Part shown: positions 23,247 through 24,248 of the stretch, in pieces | Layout: every line of letters begins with the position of its first letter | Position numbering within the stretch: position 1 is the stretch's first letter | Assembly (NCBI GenBank): GCA_027485405.1 | Contig: JAIXRB010000204.1 | Location: 1 to 24,248, forward strand | DNA length: 24,248 nucleotides | Reading direction: 5' to 3' | Origin: Leptospiraceae bacterium | GTDB lineage: Bacteria > Spirochaetota > Leptospiria > Leptospirales > Leptospiraceae | The notes under the pieces: model-generated | The model's database searches: none | What the model saw: only the letters and a program-made list of their open reading frames with translations | What the model was told of the DNA's origin: nothing | Position numbers and translations under genes: made by a program

Positions 23247-23636
23247 TCACTCAGCTGTCACAAAAAGATACAGTCCATAAATAATAAAATAAATACTCAT
23301 AAGCAAGAAACAAATTGTTATAAAGTTAACTTCGAAACAGAACAAGGCAAGTGAAAGAAATAGCATAAACCCTTGTATGCCGGTAGCGGTAATAAGAGGT
23401 GGGGCCGCTTTTTTAAAATGGCCCTGTTTTAGAAAGGTCCGTATTTCAGAATACGTATAATTAGCGGTTTTTTTGTATTCAAATCCGCCTGAATAAAAGA
23501 CGGAATCAGGGTCAGTCTTATTATCATAGTATTGAATGGTTGTTTTACCTCTGACACTTAGCATCCAGACTAGTCCGATTATAAAGATGAGGAAAAAGAA
23601 AATCGAAAGAGATATTGATAAAGAAATCATAGACAT
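23247..23636 (-). CDS. Hypothetical membrane protein
   Basis: 129 aa from ATG 23636; ATG 23630 and TTG 23642 are alternatives, and none has a clear Shine-Dalgarno. Three hydrophobic helices are visible (about 5-27, 83-101 and 105-126). Between the first and second lies a soluble segment of about 55 residues with TIQYYDNKTDPDSVFYSGGF and YSEIRTFLKQGHFKKAAPP. No family is recognised. It is AT-rich like its neighbours and lies 88 nt downstream of the DUF2079-like gene on the same strand. Confidence 0.6.
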   Translation of the reverse strand: MSMISLSISLSIFFFLIFIIGLVWMLSVRGKTTIQYYDNKTDPDSVFYSGGFEYKKTANYTYSEIRTFLKQGHFKKAAPPLITATGIQGFMLFLSLALFCFEVNFITICFLLMSIYFIIYGLYLFVTAE

Positions 23637-23724
23637 AGGCAAATGCTTAGCTTTTTACTAAAAAAATCAATTATTATTCAAGGAAAACTTTCTTTAAATT
23701 CTTCAAAAAACTATAGAACAAAAG

Positions 23725-24248
23725 TTAATCCTTCAGTCTATAAATTTGTATATAGTTGGTTAAATTCTGTTCCCAAAGGTAACCTTCTGGATTTGAACTT
23801 AATGTCATTCGCGGTGCAAATTGATAGTAAACTAAAAATTCTGCTGATTGCTTTTCATTTTGCATATAAAGCTGTACTTTTTTTCGATTAGATAAATATT
23901 GTGGTACGTTAGAAACCACTGATTTTCCTGGAATCAAATTTCGGAGAATTCCTACATCATGCTCAGAGATTCCTGGATTCATATAGTCCCTTTTATAAGA
24001 ATATGCTTTAGAAAAAGGACCGAACCAAACAAATAGAGCCAATGATATTAGTAAGGATATCCCTCCAAAAATCCTTTTTGATTTTAGCGAGAATTGATCC
24101 ATAACTTCTAAGAAACAAATTAAGATGATCGGGACAGCAATAAAACTATGGTGGGTAAATGGTGTTTTGTTGACGATGTTAGAAGATAGAATAGAATATA
24201 GAAAATAAGGTAATAAACAAAGTATCAATCGACTCCTAAATTGTAAGA
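23725..24248 (-). CDS. DUF2079-like polytopic membrane protein, N-terminus beyond the window
   Basis: The frame is open to the last base of the window, so about 173 C-terminal residues are visible and the start lies outside; the TTG at 24228 is not the true start. Membrane helices sit at the visible start (LILCLLPYFLYSIL) and around FIAVPIILICFLEV and GGISLLISLALFVWF. A soluble C-terminal domain follows, with IPGKSVVSNVPQYLSNRK and YLWEQNLTNYIQIYRLKD. The pattern of a small globular end containing V-x-x-x-x-x-L-S-N-R is typical of DUF2079 proteins, which look like GT-C glycosyltransferases. The assignment rests on the tail only. Confidence 0.6.
   Translation of the reverse strand, partial: LQFRSRLILCLLPYFLYSILSSNIVNKTPFTHHSFIAVPIILICFLEVMDQFSLKSKRIFGGISLLISLALFVWFGPFSKAYSYKRDYMNPGISEHDVGILRNLIPGKSVVSNVPQYLSNRKKVQLYMQNEKQSAEFLVYYQFAPRMTLSSNPEGYLWEQNLTNYIQIYRLKD

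Noticed and set aside
23643..23891. Plus-strand 82-codon open frame
   Set aside because: It lies over the minus-strand DUF2079-like gene and the AT-rich gap beside it, and has no coherent protein character or ribosome-binding site.

Overview
The window is AT-rich bacterial DNA that looks like the chromosome of a spirochaete, most likely the genus Leptospira. The reasons are a radical SAM protein of the spirochaete-restricted spiro-SPASM type, lipoproteins with loose spirochaete-style lipoboxes, a membrane-bound class III cyclase of the 7TMR-DISM kind common in Leptospira, and the general base composition. Species cannot be assigned from sequence alone. No RNA genes, insertion sequences, prophage genes or CRISPR arrays were seen.

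Layout. (1) 1-1962, plus strand: the 3' part of a zinc-type alcohol dehydrogenase/quinone reductase, then a LEA14-like lipoprotein, a small Cys-rich lipoprotein and a single-pass membrane protein, all overlapping or 2 nt apart. (2) 1957-4311, minus: a soluble three-PAS hybrid histidine kinase. (3) 4424-5359, minus: a membrane fatty acid desaturase with a clear Rho-independent terminator. (4) 5418-11866, plus: a tight five-gene unit of aspartokinase lysC, a SurA-like peptidyl-prolyl isomerase, the spiro-SPASM protein, an SpsF-like/PseG-like fusion and a TPR protein. (5) 14211-11859, minus: membrane subunits of the proton-translocating transhydrogenase (pntA C-terminal part and pntB) followed 3 nt later by an orphan NarL-type response regulator. 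(6) 14804-14372, minus: a shrunken UPF0175/DUF3368 toxin-antitoxin pair. (7) 14958-15744, plus: two tandem paralogous small proteins of unknown function. (8) 15863-19437, plus: a DUF3336-patatin lipase and a 7TMR-DISM nucleotidyl cyclase. (9) 22564-19516, minus: a DUF2461 protein, a lipoprotein alpha/beta hydrolase and a DUF2214 membrane protein. (10) 22788-24248: a small two-segment membrane protein interrupted by an in-frame amber codon, a small membrane protein, and the 3' end of a DUF2079-like polytopic protein that runs off the window.

Functional picture. Much of the window concerns the cell envelope: outer-membrane folding (SurA-like), sugar-nucleotide or glycan modification (spiro-SPASM and SpsF/PseG-like), lipid desaturation and hydrolysis (desaturase, patatin, lipoprotein hydrolase), and sensing (hybrid kinase, cyclase, response regulator). 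The least explained pieces are the spiro-SPASM/SpsF-like pair, which appear to share a nucleotidyltransferase-type domain, the tandem paralogs at 14958-15744, and the amber-interrupted gene at 22788-23177.
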